From assembly GCA_017994815.1 (NCBI GenBank), contig JAGOJY010000011.1, positions 1 through 64,000 of the forward strand: DNA of 64,000 bases, in the 5' to 3' direction. Made by a program: the position numbers and the translations under genes. This stretch comes from Acidobacteriota bacterium (lineage in GTDB: Bacteria; Acidobacteriota; Polarisedimenticolia; J045). Positions 8,269 through 16,828 of the stretch are shown here, piece after piece. Under the pieces are notes generated by a model. That model saw nothing but the letters and a program-made list of their open reading frames with translations. It ran no database searches and was not told the origin of the DNA. Every line of letters starts with the position of its first letter. The first letter of the stretch is position 1.

Positions 8269-9777
8269 CGCGGCCCGCGCCGTCACGCTGAACCGCAGCT
8301 GCCGCTCGACCGCCGGCCCGTCTTGCACCGCCAGCCGGAACCGCGCCACGTACTCGCCGGGCGGGAGTTCGCCCGCCGCGATCTCGATCGGTGTGCCGGC
8401 CCGCGCGTCCTCGATCCGTCCTGACTTCAGCGCCACCGCCGTCGATGACGCCGCGGCGACGGACCACTCCGCGGCGACCGCGCTCGCGTGGCGTGCCCGC
8501 ACGAACAGCCGCACCGGCTCGTCGATCCGCACCTCGTCCGGCGGCTGCGGGACCAGCAGCAGGCCGCCCGAGCGGAACGCCGCGGGCGGGCCGGGCCGCT
8601 CCGGCTCGCCGGAGGGCAGCACCGCCGTCACGAGCAGCGGGCCGTCGATCTCGAGGGAAGCCTCGGGTGCGGGAACGTCGAACTCGCGCAGCACCGAGGC
8701 CGAGTTGGCCGACTGGCGGTCGAACACGACGCCCGAGAGCTGCCAGTGTCCCGGCGGCACGGGGCAGAGCGCCTGGAAGCGGAGGTAGCGGTCGCCCGCG
8801 ACCGGCGCCGGCTCGGGGATGAAGTCCTGCTCCGCGACCTCGATCGGCGGCCCGGCGCCCGGATCGCGCGGCCGCAACTGGGCCAGCGCCGCGAAACGGT
8901 GCACCAGGCCCGTCGCCGAGCCGTCCCACGCCGGGGTGAGCGCGACGCGCGGGACGGCGAGCGTGACCGCCAGCAGCTGCCGGCCCTGCGAGGTCACGGT
9001 GTGCGTCGCCGCGGCGCCGGGGATGGTGTCGAGGAACTGTTCCGAGCGCACCGCGGCCCGCAGCAGGTCGCGCTCGGTCGGGACCTCCTGCAGACGCGCG
9101 AGGTCCATCGCGATGCTGAGATTGCTCCCGGCCCAGGTGACGTTCTGCATCATGCGGTCCACCTGGCCGTAGGTGCCTTCGGAGAGCGGGCGGTTCATGT
9201 CGAACGTCGCGCGCGAGAAGCGGTAGTCGTCGGTCAGCCGCCAGTCGCCGTCACCCTGCTGCAGGAAGGCGACCACGGTGACGGCGCTGGTGCTGGCCTG
9301 CCGCAGCCCGTGGTAGATCCAGCGCAAAAGACCCCGCGCCGACGCCGTGCGGATCTCGGTGTCGTAGTTCTCGTCCTTCTCGACGTCGTCCGGCGGGCCG
9401 AGCAGGATGAAGATCTTGCCGCGGTCGGTCTTCCAGCCCGGCTTGGGGGTGTCGCCGAAGCGGCGGTTGGCCTCCGCGACGCGCGACCAGAAGGCAAGCC
9501 GCAGCTCGTTCTGCGGCGAGCGTGGATCGGGATCGCGCCGTTCCCAGAAATAGCGCACGAATTTCGTCTGTTCGGTGACGTTTTCAAGGGACCGGAAACG
9601 CCGCGCTTCCTCCCGGGTGATCAGGTAGCGGACGGGCCCTTCGGCCCACTCGTCGAGCGGCGTGCGCTCCGCCCGGCGGCCGGCCTGCCCGGGCAGCGCC
9701 AGACAGGCCGCGAGCGCCGCGACCAGCCAGCGGCCGCCGGCCCGGAGGCCTCCGCGATTTGACCCTCTCGCGCGCAC
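8257..9777 (-). CDS. GWxTD domain-containing secreted protein
   Basis: This 506-residue exported protein has a signal-like segment (WLVAALAACLALPGQA) followed by the GWxTD domain. The sequence includes FVRYFWERRDPDP, then PGWKTDRGKIFILLGPPDD, in which GWKTDRG is the naming motif. Two or three beta-rich regions follow. The domain is typical of Acidobacteriota and related phyla, and its biochemical role is unknown. GTG 9777 is chosen because upstream codons lack protein character. A -10-like TATCTT (9789-9784) lies exactly 6 nt upstream and no Shine-Dalgarno is visible, so the mRNA may be leaderless. Confidence 0.85.
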   Translation of the reverse strand: MRARGSNRGGLRAGGRWLVAALAACLALPGQAGRRAERTPLDEWAEGPVRYLITREEARRFRSLENVTEQTKFVRYFWERRDPDPRSPQNELRLAFWSRVAEANRRFGDTPKPGWKTDRGKIFILLGPPDDVEKDENYDTEIRTASARGLLRWIYHGLRQASTSAVTVVAFLQQGDGDWRLTDDYRFSRATFDMNRPLSEGTYGQVDRMMQNVTWAGSNLSIAMDLARLQEVPTERDLLRAAVRSEQFLDTIPGAAATHTVTSQGRQLLAVTLAVPRVALTPAWDGSATGLVHRFAALAQLRPRDPGAGPPIEVAEQDFIPEPAPVAGDRYLRFQALCPVPPGHWQLSGVVFDRQSANSASVLREFDVPAPEASLEIDGPLLVTAVLPSGEPERPGPPAAFRSGGLLLVPQPPDEVRIDEPVRLFVRARHASAVAAEWSVAAASSTAVALKSGRIEDARAGTPIEIAAGELPPGEYVARFRLAVQDGPAVERQLRFSVTARAASGG

Positions 9778-9940
9778 GCGCCTAAGATACCTTTGATTTC
9801 GGCTGGGCCGGCCACGAACCGGAGGGGCGCAGTGCGGGGGTGCTGGCGCGGCGGAAGCAGGGGCGGCATCGTGTCCGCCCGGCGAGGTTGAGCGCGGGCC
9901 CGTCCCCGCGCAGCGTGCCGAGAGCAGGAGGAGCCGTCGC

Positions 9941-11020
9941 ATGCGCGCGCCCTGGCGCCCGAAAAGGTACCCCGCGTCACTCGTCGTCGTGTTGCTGCTC
10001 GCGAGCATGCTCGCGGTTTCCTGCGGGCCCCGCATCAAGGGCAAGACGCCGGACGAGCGCGAGCTGTCGGCGTCCGAGCTTGGCGTCAACTACGCCAACG
10101 AGAACATCCCGGTGCTCGTCAAGGCCGTGGAAACGGAGCCCGAGAACGTGCAGATCGCGGCGATCGTCGCGCTCGGCACGATCGGCACGCCCGAGGCGGT
10201 CGCGGGGCTGGCCAAGTTCTCGCGGCACGAGAGCCGGTTGATCCGGCTGACGGTCGCGCAGGCGCTTGCGAGCGTCCTCCCCGAGTCCTACCCCGCCGCG
10301 GCCGAGATCCTGGTCCAGATGGGCAAGGAGCACATGCCGGTCGGCCCGGGCGACGACCCGGGGCGCAACATCCGCCGCGCGGTGACGACGTCCCTGGCGG
10401 TCGTCAAGCAGAAGGTCGGGCTGGAGTTCCTCGTCGACCGCGTGGTGCGCGACACCGACGACAACATCCGCAACGCGGCCACGATGACCCTCGGCCGGCT
10501 CAAGGACCCGCTCGCGGTCGACGCCTTGATCCACGTCTACGAGAACGACGACAACAAGAACCGGGCCTGGGCGATCGAGGCGCTGGGCACGATCGGGGAT
10601 CCGCGCGCCCTGCCGACGGTCGTGGCCGGACTCGAGGACTACGACGCGATCACGCGCGGCAAGGCGGCCTGGGCGGTCATGCAGCTGCAGCGCGAGGCGG
10701 CGATCCCGGCCCTGCGCGGGATGCTGTCGCGCGAGGCGCAGGACATGCCGGCCGTGGTCGCGGCGCACGCGCTGGCGCTTTTGGGCGATCCCGAGGGGGT
10801 CGCCTTGCTCGAGGACCGGGTGCAGAACGCGTCGAGCATGTTCGCCCGGGCCGAGGCCGCCCGTTCGCTCGGCGACGTCGGGCGGCGCGAGACGATCCCG
10901 CTCCTGGTCCGGGTGTACAAGAACGACCGCGAGGGGCTGGTCAAGCACGAGGCCGGCGAGGCGGTCACGAAGCTCCAGGAGCGTTTCCCTTCGAAAGGCA
11001 ATCCCGCCGACGCCGGATAG
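9941..11020 (+). CDS. HEAT-repeat lipoprotein
   Basis: This 359-residue protein has a lipoprotein signal ending at the lipobox LAVSC (Cys at about residue 27). About eight HEAT/PBS-lyase-type helical repeats follow, such as IAAIVALGTIGTPEAVAGLA and AWAIEALGTIGDPRALPTVV. This is a protein-binding scaffold, predicted to be anchored to the inner face of the outer membrane or the outer face of the inner membrane. The ribosome-binding site GCAGGAGGAG precedes the ATG. It heads a plus-strand run with bactofilin. Partners are unknown. Confidence 0.82.
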   Translation: MRAPWRPKRYPASLVVVLLLASMLAVSCGPRIKGKTPDERELSASELGVNYANENIPVLVKAVETEPENVQIAAIVALGTIGTPEAVAGLAKFSRHESRLIRLTVAQALASVLPESYPAAAEILVQMGKEHMPVGPGDDPGRNIRRAVTTSLAVVKQKVGLEFLVDRVVRDTDDNIRNAATMTLGRLKDPLAVDALIHVYENDDNKNRAWAIEALGTIGDPRALPTVVAGLEDYDAITRGKAAWAVMQLQREAAIPALRGMLSREAQDMPAVVAAHALALLGDPEGVALLEDRVQNASSMFARAEAARSLGDVGRRETIPLLVRVYKNDREGLVKHEAGEAVTKLQERFPSKGNPADAG

Positions 11021-11076
11021 CGTCGGCCGCCACCGCAGCGGGAGGGCCAGGACGCCCGTCCCGCAAAGGAGTTCCC

Positions 11077-11655
11077 ATGGCGTGGGGTCGCAAAGACCAG
11101 GACCAGAGCCGGCCACCGGTGCCGCCCGCGGCGCCGCCGCCACCGGCCCCCCCGGCCGCTTCGACGGCCACACCCCCGGCCGTTCCCGCGGCCACCGTCC
11201 CGCCCGTTTCGTCGGGCCCCCGAGGAGGCAGCATGGACACGCGCAGCGCGATCATCGGCCCATCGATCCACGTCAAGGGCGAGATCATCGGCAACGAGGA
11301 CCTGGTGGTCGAGGGTAAGGTCGAGGGGACCATCCGGCTGAAGGACCACCACCTGACGATCGGCAAGTCGGCCAACATCCAAGCGACCGTCGAAGTGAAG
11401 TCGATCCGGGTGGAAGGGCACGTGCAGGGTGACGTCATGGCCGGCGAGCGCGTCGAGTTGGCGACCGGCAGCGTCCTGCAGGGCGACATCGCGGCCCCGC
11501 GGATCGTGATCGCCGAGGGCGCGCGGTTCAAGGGCAGCGTGGACATGGGTTCGGGCCAGCCCGAGCCGGCCCCGGCCCGTCCGGCGATGGCGACGGCGGG
11601 CGCGTCCGCGACCTCCGGCGCGAGCAGCGAGCGGAAGCCCGTCCCGACCACCTGA
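11077..11655 (+). CDS. Bactofilin (polymer-forming cytoskeletal protein)
   Basis: This 192-residue protein has a Pro/Ala-rich disordered N-terminus (about residues 10-50). The bactofilin beta-helix core at about 55-165 includes IHVKGEIIGNEDLVVEGKVE, GHVQGDVMAGERVEL and GSVLQGDIAAPRIVI. Bactofilins form nucleotide-free membrane-associated filaments involved in shape, stalk or chromosome organisation. The ribosome-binding site is AAAGGAG before ATG. The gene is followed directly by a methyltransferase-like gene whose ATG overlaps its stop. Confidence 0.93.
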   Translation: MAWGRKDQDQSRPPVPPAAPPPPAPPAASTATPPAVPAATVPPVSSGPRGGSMDTRSAIIGPSIHVKGEIIGNEDLVVEGKVEGTIRLKDHHLTIGKSANIQATVEVKSIRVEGHVQGDVMAGERVELATGSVLQGDIAAPRIVIAEGARFKGSVDMGSGQPEPAPARPAMATAGASATSGASSERKPVPTT

Positions 11656-12242
11656 TGGCGCTCTTCGGCCGGCGCGAGGGCGAGCCTTCCCGCGCGGGCG
11701 GCGACACGCAGCCGTCCGCCGCGCGGGTGCCCTCGAAGATCGTCGCGGCGATGCTGGCCACCTACCGGCGGCGGAGCACCGCGGGGGAACAGCCCCGGGT
11801 GCTCCTCGCCGGGCCGATGTCGCAGCAGACCCTCGACACGGTCATCGGCGTCGGCTGCCGGCTGACCGTCGGGGGCGAGTTCCTCGTCGAGACCCCGCTC
11901 GAGTACCCGGACGCTGCGTTCGACCTGGTCCTCGGCGCCGACCTGCTCGACCTGATGGGCGACCCGGCCGCCCGCGCGCTCGCGGCGGAGTGGGCGCGCG
12001 TCCTGCGCAGCGGCGGCCGGCTGTACCTGATCGCGCGGCGCGAGGAGAAGCAGGTGCCCCCGTTCGTGCGCACCGACATCTATCCCGACGGCGCGGTCGT
12101 GCTGCAGCCGCTGCCGACGCACCACGCGTCCGTCCACCCGCGGCAGAACCGCGAGTTCCAGGAGATCGTCCGCCCGCTGAAGGTGGACGAGATCTTCCTC
12201 CGGCGCGACGGCCTGCGCGAGATCGTCTGCCGCAAGGCGTAG
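11655..12242 (+). CDS. Degenerate SAM-methyltransferase-like protein
   Basis: This 195-residue protein has the strand order of a class I methyltransferase. PRVLLAGPM takes the place of motif I, AFDLVLGADLLDLMGDP resembles motif IV, and WARVLRSGGRLYLIAR resembles the post-motif region. The glycine-rich GxGxG SAM loop is absent, so activity is doubtful. Its ATG overlaps the bactofilin TGA by one base, which implies translational coupling and a possible shared role. No substrate can be assigned. Confidence 0.6.
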   Translation: MALFGRREGEPSRAGGDTQPSAARVPSKIVAAMLATYRRRSTAGEQPRVLLAGPMSQQTLDTVIGVGCRLTVGGEFLVETPLEYPDAAFDLVLGADLLDLMGDPAARALAAEWARVLRSGGRLYLIARREEKQVPPFVRTDIYPDGAVVLQPLPTHHASVHPRQNREFQEIVRPLKVDEIFLRRDGLREIVCRKA

Positions 12243-12250
12243 CGCGACCC

Positions 12251-13651
12251 TCAGGTCAGGCTGGCCCGCTCCAGGTACGCCGGTGCGCTGCACTCGAACT
12301 TCAGGTCGCGCTCGAGCGCGTCCTGCAGCGCCGCCGAGGCTTCGGGCTCGCCGTGCGTCAGGTAAACGTGGCGCGGCGGATGGGCCAGGTGCGCGGCCCA
12401 GCGCAACAGGGTCGTGCGGTCGGCATGCGCCGAGAAGCCGTCGAGCTGCTCGATCCGGGCCCGCACCGGGTGCATCTCGCCGAGGATCCGCACCTCCGGC
12501 GCCCCGTCGACGATGTGCCGCCCCAGCGTGCCCTGGGCCTGGTAGCCGACGAACAGGACCGTGTTCTCCGGCCGCGAGATCCGCTGCACGAGGTGGTGCT
12601 TGATCCGGCCCGCCGTGCACATGCCCGAGCCGGCCATGATCACCGCGGAGCCCTGCAGCGCGTTCATCGCCTTCGACTCGCTGCGCGTGCGGATCAACTT
12701 CAGGCTGGGGAAGGAGAACGGCGAGCGGCCCTCGTCGAGCATGCGCCGCATCTCGGCGTCGAGGCTCTCGCGGTGACGCGGGAAGACCGCCGTGGCCTCG
12801 ACCGCCATCGGGCTGTCGAGGAACACCAACAGGCGCGGGATCCGCTTCTGCTCCATCAGCCGGCTGAAGTGGAACATCAGCTCCTGGGCCCGCTCGATCG
12901 CGAACGTCGGGATGATCACCGACCCGCCGCGCGCGACGGTCTCGGCGACGATCTCGGCCAGCCGGTCCTCGGGGGGCCCCGCGTGGTCGTGGTCGCGGTC
13001 GCCGTACGTCGATTCGAGGACCAGGTAGTCGGCGTCATGCACCAGCGACGGGTCCGGGATGATCGGCTTGTTCGGCAGGCCGAGGTCGCCCGAGAACGCG
13101 ATGCGGCGCGCGGCGCCGTCGCCGTTCACCTGCACTTCCACGAGCGCCGAGCCGAGGATGTGCCCGGCGTCGCGGAAGCGCACCGACACGCGCCGGTTGA
13201 GCGCGATCGGCTCGTCGTAGCCGGTGGGCCGCAGCTGCTGCAGCGCACGGCGCGCCTCTTCCTTCGTGTACAGCGGCTGCTCGGGGTACGGCCCGCTGCG
13301 GTTCTCGCGCGCGTGCCGCTTGCGCTTGAACGCCGCGTCTTCCTCCTGGATCTCGGCCGAGTCGAGCAGGACGATCCGCGCGAGTTCCCGGGTCGCGGCG
13401 GTGCAGAGCACCGGCGCGGTGAGCCCCTGCGCGACGCGCCGCGGCAACAGCCCGCAGTGGTCGAGGTGCGCGTGGGTCAACAGCACGAAGTCGATGGTGT
13501 GCAGCGGGACCGGGGGCGCGGCCCAGTTGCGCTCCTGGTAGGGGCGCTCCTGGAACAGCCCGCAGTCCACCAACAGGCGCAGCCCCGCGGCCTCGAGCAG
13601 GTAACACGATCCCGTGACCTGCCGCGCCGCGCCGAGGAACTGGATGTCCAT
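12251..13651 (-). CDS. Beta-CASP metallo-beta-lactamase-fold RNA hydrolase
   Basis: This 466-residue protein has the metallo-beta-lactamase signature LTHAHLDHCG at about residues 60-69 and a further metal ligand in FRDAGHILGSALVEV. The beta-CASP cap includes SGMCTAGRIKHHL and ends in FSAHADRTTLL and VYLTHGEPEA. This matches the YSH1/CPSF73-like bacterial family of RNA processing nucleases. Strong GAGGAGG ribosome-binding site before ATG 13651. The gene diverges from the DUF4388 gene across a 141-bp gap. Confidence 0.9.
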   Translation of the reverse strand: MDIQFLGAARQVTGSCYLLEAAGLRLLVDCGLFQERPYQERNWAAPPVPLHTIDFVLLTHAHLDHCGLLPRRVAQGLTAPVLCTAATRELARIVLLDSAEIQEEDAAFKRKRHARENRSGPYPEQPLYTKEEARRALQQLRPTGYDEPIALNRRVSVRFRDAGHILGSALVEVQVNGDGAARRIAFSGDLGLPNKPIIPDPSLVHDADYLVLESTYGDRDHDHAGPPEDRLAEIVAETVARGGSVIIPTFAIERAQELMFHFSRLMEQKRIPRLLVFLDSPMAVEATAVFPRHRESLDAEMRRMLDEGRSPFSFPSLKLIRTRSESKAMNALQGSAVIMAGSGMCTAGRIKHHLVQRISRPENTVLFVGYQAQGTLGRHIVDGAPEVRILGEMHPVRARIEQLDGFSAHADRTTLLRWAAHLAHPPRHVYLTHGEPEASAALQDALERDLKFECSAPAYLERASLT

Positions 13652-13792
13652 CGTGTGCCGGCCTCCTCAAGGGAAAGCGCAGCGAAAGCCGCCCGTGGTG
13701 GACCGGCGGACCAGCCGGGCTTGGCTTGTCCGCGCTGGTGCGCCGGCCTACGTTTCACCCCGGGCGCCGCCGCGCCCCGGAGGTTGCTCCAA

Positions 13793-14329
13793 ATGCCCAC
13801 GCCTGCCAACCCCACGCTCCTGATGTCGGGCCGCCTCGAGGCGATCCCGCTCGGCGACGTCCTGCAGGTCCTGGCCGCGGCGGGGCGCGACGGGGTGTTG
13901 TCGATCGAGCGCGACGACCCGGCCGAGCAGGCCGAGATCGAGCTGGCCGGCGGCAAGATCGTGCGCGCCGAGATCCAGCAGGTCTCGGAGCGGACCGGCT
14001 CGATGCTGCTGCGCCGGCAGGCGCTGGATCCCGCGGCGCTCGCCGACGCGCTGCGCGTGCAGTCCACCGCGGAGGCGTGGTGGCCGCTGGGCGACATCCT
14101 GCTGCGGCTCGGCGCCGTCGATCCGCCGCAGCTGGCCCAGGTGCTGCGCACGCAGATCGAGCAGAACGTCGCGGTGATGCTGGCCTGGGAGCAGGGGGTG
14201 TTCCGTTTCCGGGCGCTGCCGCAGGGCGAGGGCGCGACCGCGGAGCGCGAGCTGGGCGTGGCGCTCGACCCGCGCGACCTGCTGCTCGACGCCGCGCGGA
14301 TGTGGGACGAGGTCACGGGCCAGCACTGA
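13793..14329 (+). CDS. DUF4388 (PATAN-like) domain protein
   Basis: This 178-residue protein begins with MSGRLEAIPLGDVLQVLAAA and GVLSIERDD, the usual opening of DUF4388, followed by GGKIVRAEI. Its C-terminal half (WPLGDILLRLGAVDPPQLAQ) is a helical GspE-N-like segment. Such proteins are common in Acidobacteriota, Myxococcota and cyanobacteria and are linked to two-component and GTPase signalling. The ATG at 13793 has a CCGGAGG ribosome-binding site. It stands alone, so its partner is unknown. Confidence 0.8.
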   Translation: MPTPANPTLLMSGRLEAIPLGDVLQVLAAAGRDGVLSIERDDPAEQAEIELAGGKIVRAEIQQVSERTGSMLLRRQALDPAALADALRVQSTAEAWWPLGDILLRLGAVDPPQLAQVLRTQIEQNVAVMLAWEQGVFRFRALPQGEGATAERELGVALDPRDLLLDAARMWDEVTGQH

Positions 14330-14379
14330 CGGCCCGGCACGCGGCTGCACCCACCGCGCGGATGCGCGATGATCCGCCC

Positions 14380-14847
14380 GTGACGACGGCACCGAAGATC
14401 CTGGCGATCCCGGGCAGCCTCCGGCGCGGTTCGTACAACCGCAAGCTCCTCGCGGCGGCTGTCGCCGGCGCGCTCGGGGCCGGCGCGGACGTGACGCTGC
14501 TCGACCTGCGCGATTTCGACCTGCCGCCCTACGACGGCGACCTGGAGCAGCGCACCGGACTGCCGGAAGGCGCACGCCGCCTCAAGCAGGTGCTGATCGC
14601 GCGCCAGGGGTTCCTCATCGCCTCGCCGGAGTACAACTCCTCGGTCAGCGGCACGCTCAAGAACGCGATCGACTGGGCCTCGCGCCCCGAGTCCGACGAC
14701 GAGCCGGAGCTGGTCGCGTTCGACGGCAAGATCAGCCGCAGCGCGGCGAGGCCGCGCACGCCGCCGAAGCGACCGGGCGAGGCAGCAATCTCGGCCACGA
14801 CAAGGGGAGTCATTGCGCATGCGTATCCTGAACCGACGTCAGCTTGA
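14380..14847 (+). pseudogene. NADPH-dependent FMN reductase, 3' part inverted and lost
   Basis: Residues 1-117 are a normal NAD(P)H:FMN reductase flavodoxin fold: ILAIPGSLRRGSYNRKLL (FMN phosphate loop), SPEYNSSVSGTLKNAIDW, and then VAFDGK. After DGK (base 14730) the frame reads unrelated Arg/Pro-rich sequence to a stop at 14845-14847. The missing piece is present on the opposite strand at 14798-14731, where it reads VAEIAASPGRFGGVRGLAAL, the family's next conserved block. The rest of the domain is absent. GTG 14380 is preferred: GATGAT lies 6 nt upstream and the protein then starts at the natural N-terminus. Not expected to make a working enzyme. Confidence 0.8.
14731..14798 (-). other. 68-bp inverted segment of the flavin reductase gene
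   Basis: Read on the minus strand this segment continues the coding sense of the upstream reductase (ASPGRFGGVRGLAAL...). It is therefore flipped relative to residues 1-117. CAAG occurs at both edges (14727-14730 and 14801-14804), a possible microhomology. It is followed immediately by the GIY-YIG-like gene. Confidence 0.75.
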
Positions 14848-15262
14848 GAGTTGGGATCTGCGTTGGCCGTTGACAGATCCCGGTCCTTGGCGCCTCACCC
14901 CTTCGGAGGTGGAGGAAGCGTTGAGCGGGAGGCCGTGGGCCATAGGCGTGTACTGGATCGGATCATCACCGACGGGAACCCACAATTCGTTCAAGGCCAA
15001 GTACTGCGGGAAGGCGGTTGACCAGCCGCTGAAGACGCGGCTTCTGCAGCACGCGAGTGGCAGAGGTAATCCACATGTGGCACTGCACCTGCGGGATAAG
15101 AGACTCTCTGCGTCAGACCCTCTATGGTTTCGATTCGTTGAGTTTCCAACGAAGGCGCTTGCCGAATTCACCGAGGGTACGATGATCTCGGCGTTTCGAG
15201 ATGAGTACGTCTGGAACGGCAGGAGCGAGTTCAAGCAGCAGTGGGCACTCGAACGGCCCTAG
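14819..15262 (+). CDS. GIY-YIG nuclease-like protein, cassette-like
   Basis: This 147-residue protein has GVYWIG at residues 43-48 and KYCGKA at 61-66 in place of the GIY and YIG strands. R74 follows in a helix, then a conserved-looking Glu region (AEFTEGTM, 115-122) and a C-terminal YVWNGRSEFKQQW. This order fits a small GIY-YIG nuclease. GGGGAG (14804-14809) lies 9 nt before ATG 14819; TTG 14813 is an alternative. The DNA is less GC-rich than neighbouring genes. An attC-like hairpin starts 21 bp after the stop, as in integron cassettes. Target unknown. Confidence 0.6.
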   Translation: MRILNRRQLESWDLRWPLTDPGPWRLTPSEVEEALSGRPWAIGVYWIGSSPTGTHNSFKAKYCGKAVDQPLKTRLLQHASGRGNPHVALHLRDKRLSASDPLWFRFVEFPTKALAEFTEGTMISAFRDEYVWNGRSEFKQQWALERP

Positions 15263-15283
15263 ATCGCCCACGGGTGGTGCGCT

Positions 15284-15336
15284 GCCCAACAACAGCATGC
15301 AGCTGACGGCGCTGCGCGCCGCGGCTGATGCTGGGC
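15284..15336 (+). mobile_element. attC-like (integron cassette) recombination site, degenerate
   Basis: GCCCAAC at 15284-15290 fits an R'' box. AGCATGCAGC (15294-15303) pairs with GCTGATGCT (15324-15332) except for one unpaired G at 15299, which matches the extrahelical base of attC sites. The outer 3' box reads GCTGGGC instead of GTTRRRY, and the spacer between L' and R' is missing. The site is therefore probably decayed. No integrase gene lies in the window. Confidence 0.45.
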
Positions 15337-15699
15337 GATCACGAGCTTGCCCGTTCGCGGGCTCGTGTTCCGCAGCGACGGCATTCGCGGGCCCGCCTGC
15401 ACGGCGCTGGCAGAGATCGGCGAGATCCAGATCGTGGAGGCTGGGCACGGGCCCGGAGAATACCGGGGAGTCGTCGTTCGAGGCGTCGGTGCAGCGCCGG
15501 GAGATACGATCGAGGTCGTCGACGAGGATCGCGATCGGGTTCGCGACGCCGGCAGCGGAGAGCAGGCGCGATGAGCCGAAGTCCCTTCCCGCGATAGAAC
15601 GGCTGCGGCTCGGCGCCTCCGCATGTCGCAGGTCGTCAGTGTCGGCCCTGCGAGTCGCACCGGAACAGCGCTTGCCTGGCAACGGGCAAATCAGAGGCC
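15337..15699. other. Gap between the attC-like site and the next gene; one doubtful small ORF
   Basis: No gene is convincingly supported here. A TTG-started plus-strand ORF at 15347-15574 (75 codons) has an acidic, protein-like middle (EIGEIQIVEAGHGPGEY) and could be a second small cassette ORF. It has no clear ribosome-binding site and I recognise no family. The rest shows no hairpin terminator or promoter that I can identify. Confidence 0.3.
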
Positions 15700-16827
15700 C
15701 TATTGCAGCCCGTCGTCCCAGGACTCCCCGCGATTCGCGCGGGCCGATGCGGCGACCAGCGGGTCGCGATCGCGCGTCAACTCTTCGAGCGTCGTTTCCG
15801 CCGCGCGGCGCTGGGCGCGGTTGCCGGCGACCCGGGCTATGGCGAGGGCGCCCTGGGCCTCGAGGCGCAGGCAGAGCGACGGATCGGACTTGGCCATGGC
15901 GACGGCGTCGTCGAACTGTCCGGCGGGGATGTCGGCCACGGGACGGCCGAGACGCCACGGCAGCCACGAACGGCGGAGAGTGTGGACGAAGTCGAGGCGG
16001 GTCATCCGCTCGGCGGCGACCTTGCGCAGCGCATTGCAGTCGTTCAGGACGACGCCGGCCACGACCATCGTCGCGAGGTCGCCCTCGTGCCGGGCCTGGT
16101 CGTAAAGGGCGGTCGCCCCGAGGCGCACGCAGCTCCAGCCGATGAAGTTCGCGATCAGCGCGACGTCGTCCTGGAGCAGCAAGCGCCCGAGCCGGACCGC
16201 CCGCCGGAAATCGTCCTTCGCGCTCGCGGGATCGCGCGCGGCCCGCGCCTCGCCGCGCGCGACCCACGACTTGGCCAGGGTGATGGCGTGCAGCAGGTTG
16301 GGGAGCGGCGTGCGGAAACCCTCGGCGGGCCACACGTCGGGGTAGAACCGCATCACGGACTGGTCGACCCACGGCTCCGCTTCGAGCAGCAGCGGGGAGT
16401 CCGGCGGGTAGACGCTCTGGCTCTCGCCGTGGACCGTGCCGTCCACGCGCTGGTCCCATGCCTTGCTCCGGCTCCCGTCCGGCTTGGCGAAGTCACGGAA
16501 CCACAGCGCGGCGTTGGCCGTCCCGTTGCCCAGCGGAGCGAGCAGGTCGAGGTCGACCTGGAATTTCAGCGGCGGATCGGTCCGGGGACAGGTCCAGCAG
16601 AAAGGCGCGGGGAGCGCCGCCGTGGGAATCCGCGCCGGGGCGGGCACGGTCGCCGGCGCGAGCGCGGGAGCGCTGGACGGCACGGTGTGCGCCTGCTCCG
16701 CGGGCCGGGGCGGCCCCTCGGGGCGGCGGAGGCCCCAGCGCGCCACGAGCAGCAGCAAGAGGCAGGCCGCGACCGCGAGCAGCGTGACGCGGAGCGCCCT
16801 GGACGGACGGTGGTGCGGGCCGGGCAT
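15700..16827 (-). CDS. Membrane-anchored hypothetical protein of an ECF sigma operon
   Basis: This 375-residue protein has one N-terminal membrane span (VTLLAVAACLLLLLVARWGL) and a Pro/Ala-rich linker to about residue 70. An all-helical extracytoplasmic region follows, with LLHAITLAKSWVARGEARAA and DFRRAVRLGRLLLQDDVALI, somewhat TPR-like in rhythm. I do not recognise the family. ATG 16827 is chosen over 16839 because GGAGG lies 5 nt upstream. The start lies one base after the stop of the preceding small membrane protein, so the sigma factor, the small protein and this protein form one operon. Confidence 0.7.
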   Translation of the reverse strand: MPGPHHRPSRALRVTLLAVAACLLLLLVARWGLRRPEGPPRPAEQAHTVPSSAPALAPATVPAPARIPTAALPAPFCWTCPRTDPPLKFQVDLDLLAPLGNGTANAALWFRDFAKPDGSRSKAWDQRVDGTVHGESQSVYPPDSPLLLEAEPWVDQSVMRFYPDVWPAEGFRTPLPNLLHAITLAKSWVARGEARAARDPASAKDDFRRAVRLGRLLLQDDVALIANFIGWSCVRLGATALYDQARHEGDLATMVVAGVVLNDCNALRKVAAERMTRLDFVHTLRRSWLPWRLGRPVADIPAGQFDDAVAMAKSDPSLCLRLEAQGALAIARVAGNRAQRRAAETTLEELTRDRDPLVAASARANRGESWDDGLQ

Positions 16828-16828
16828 G

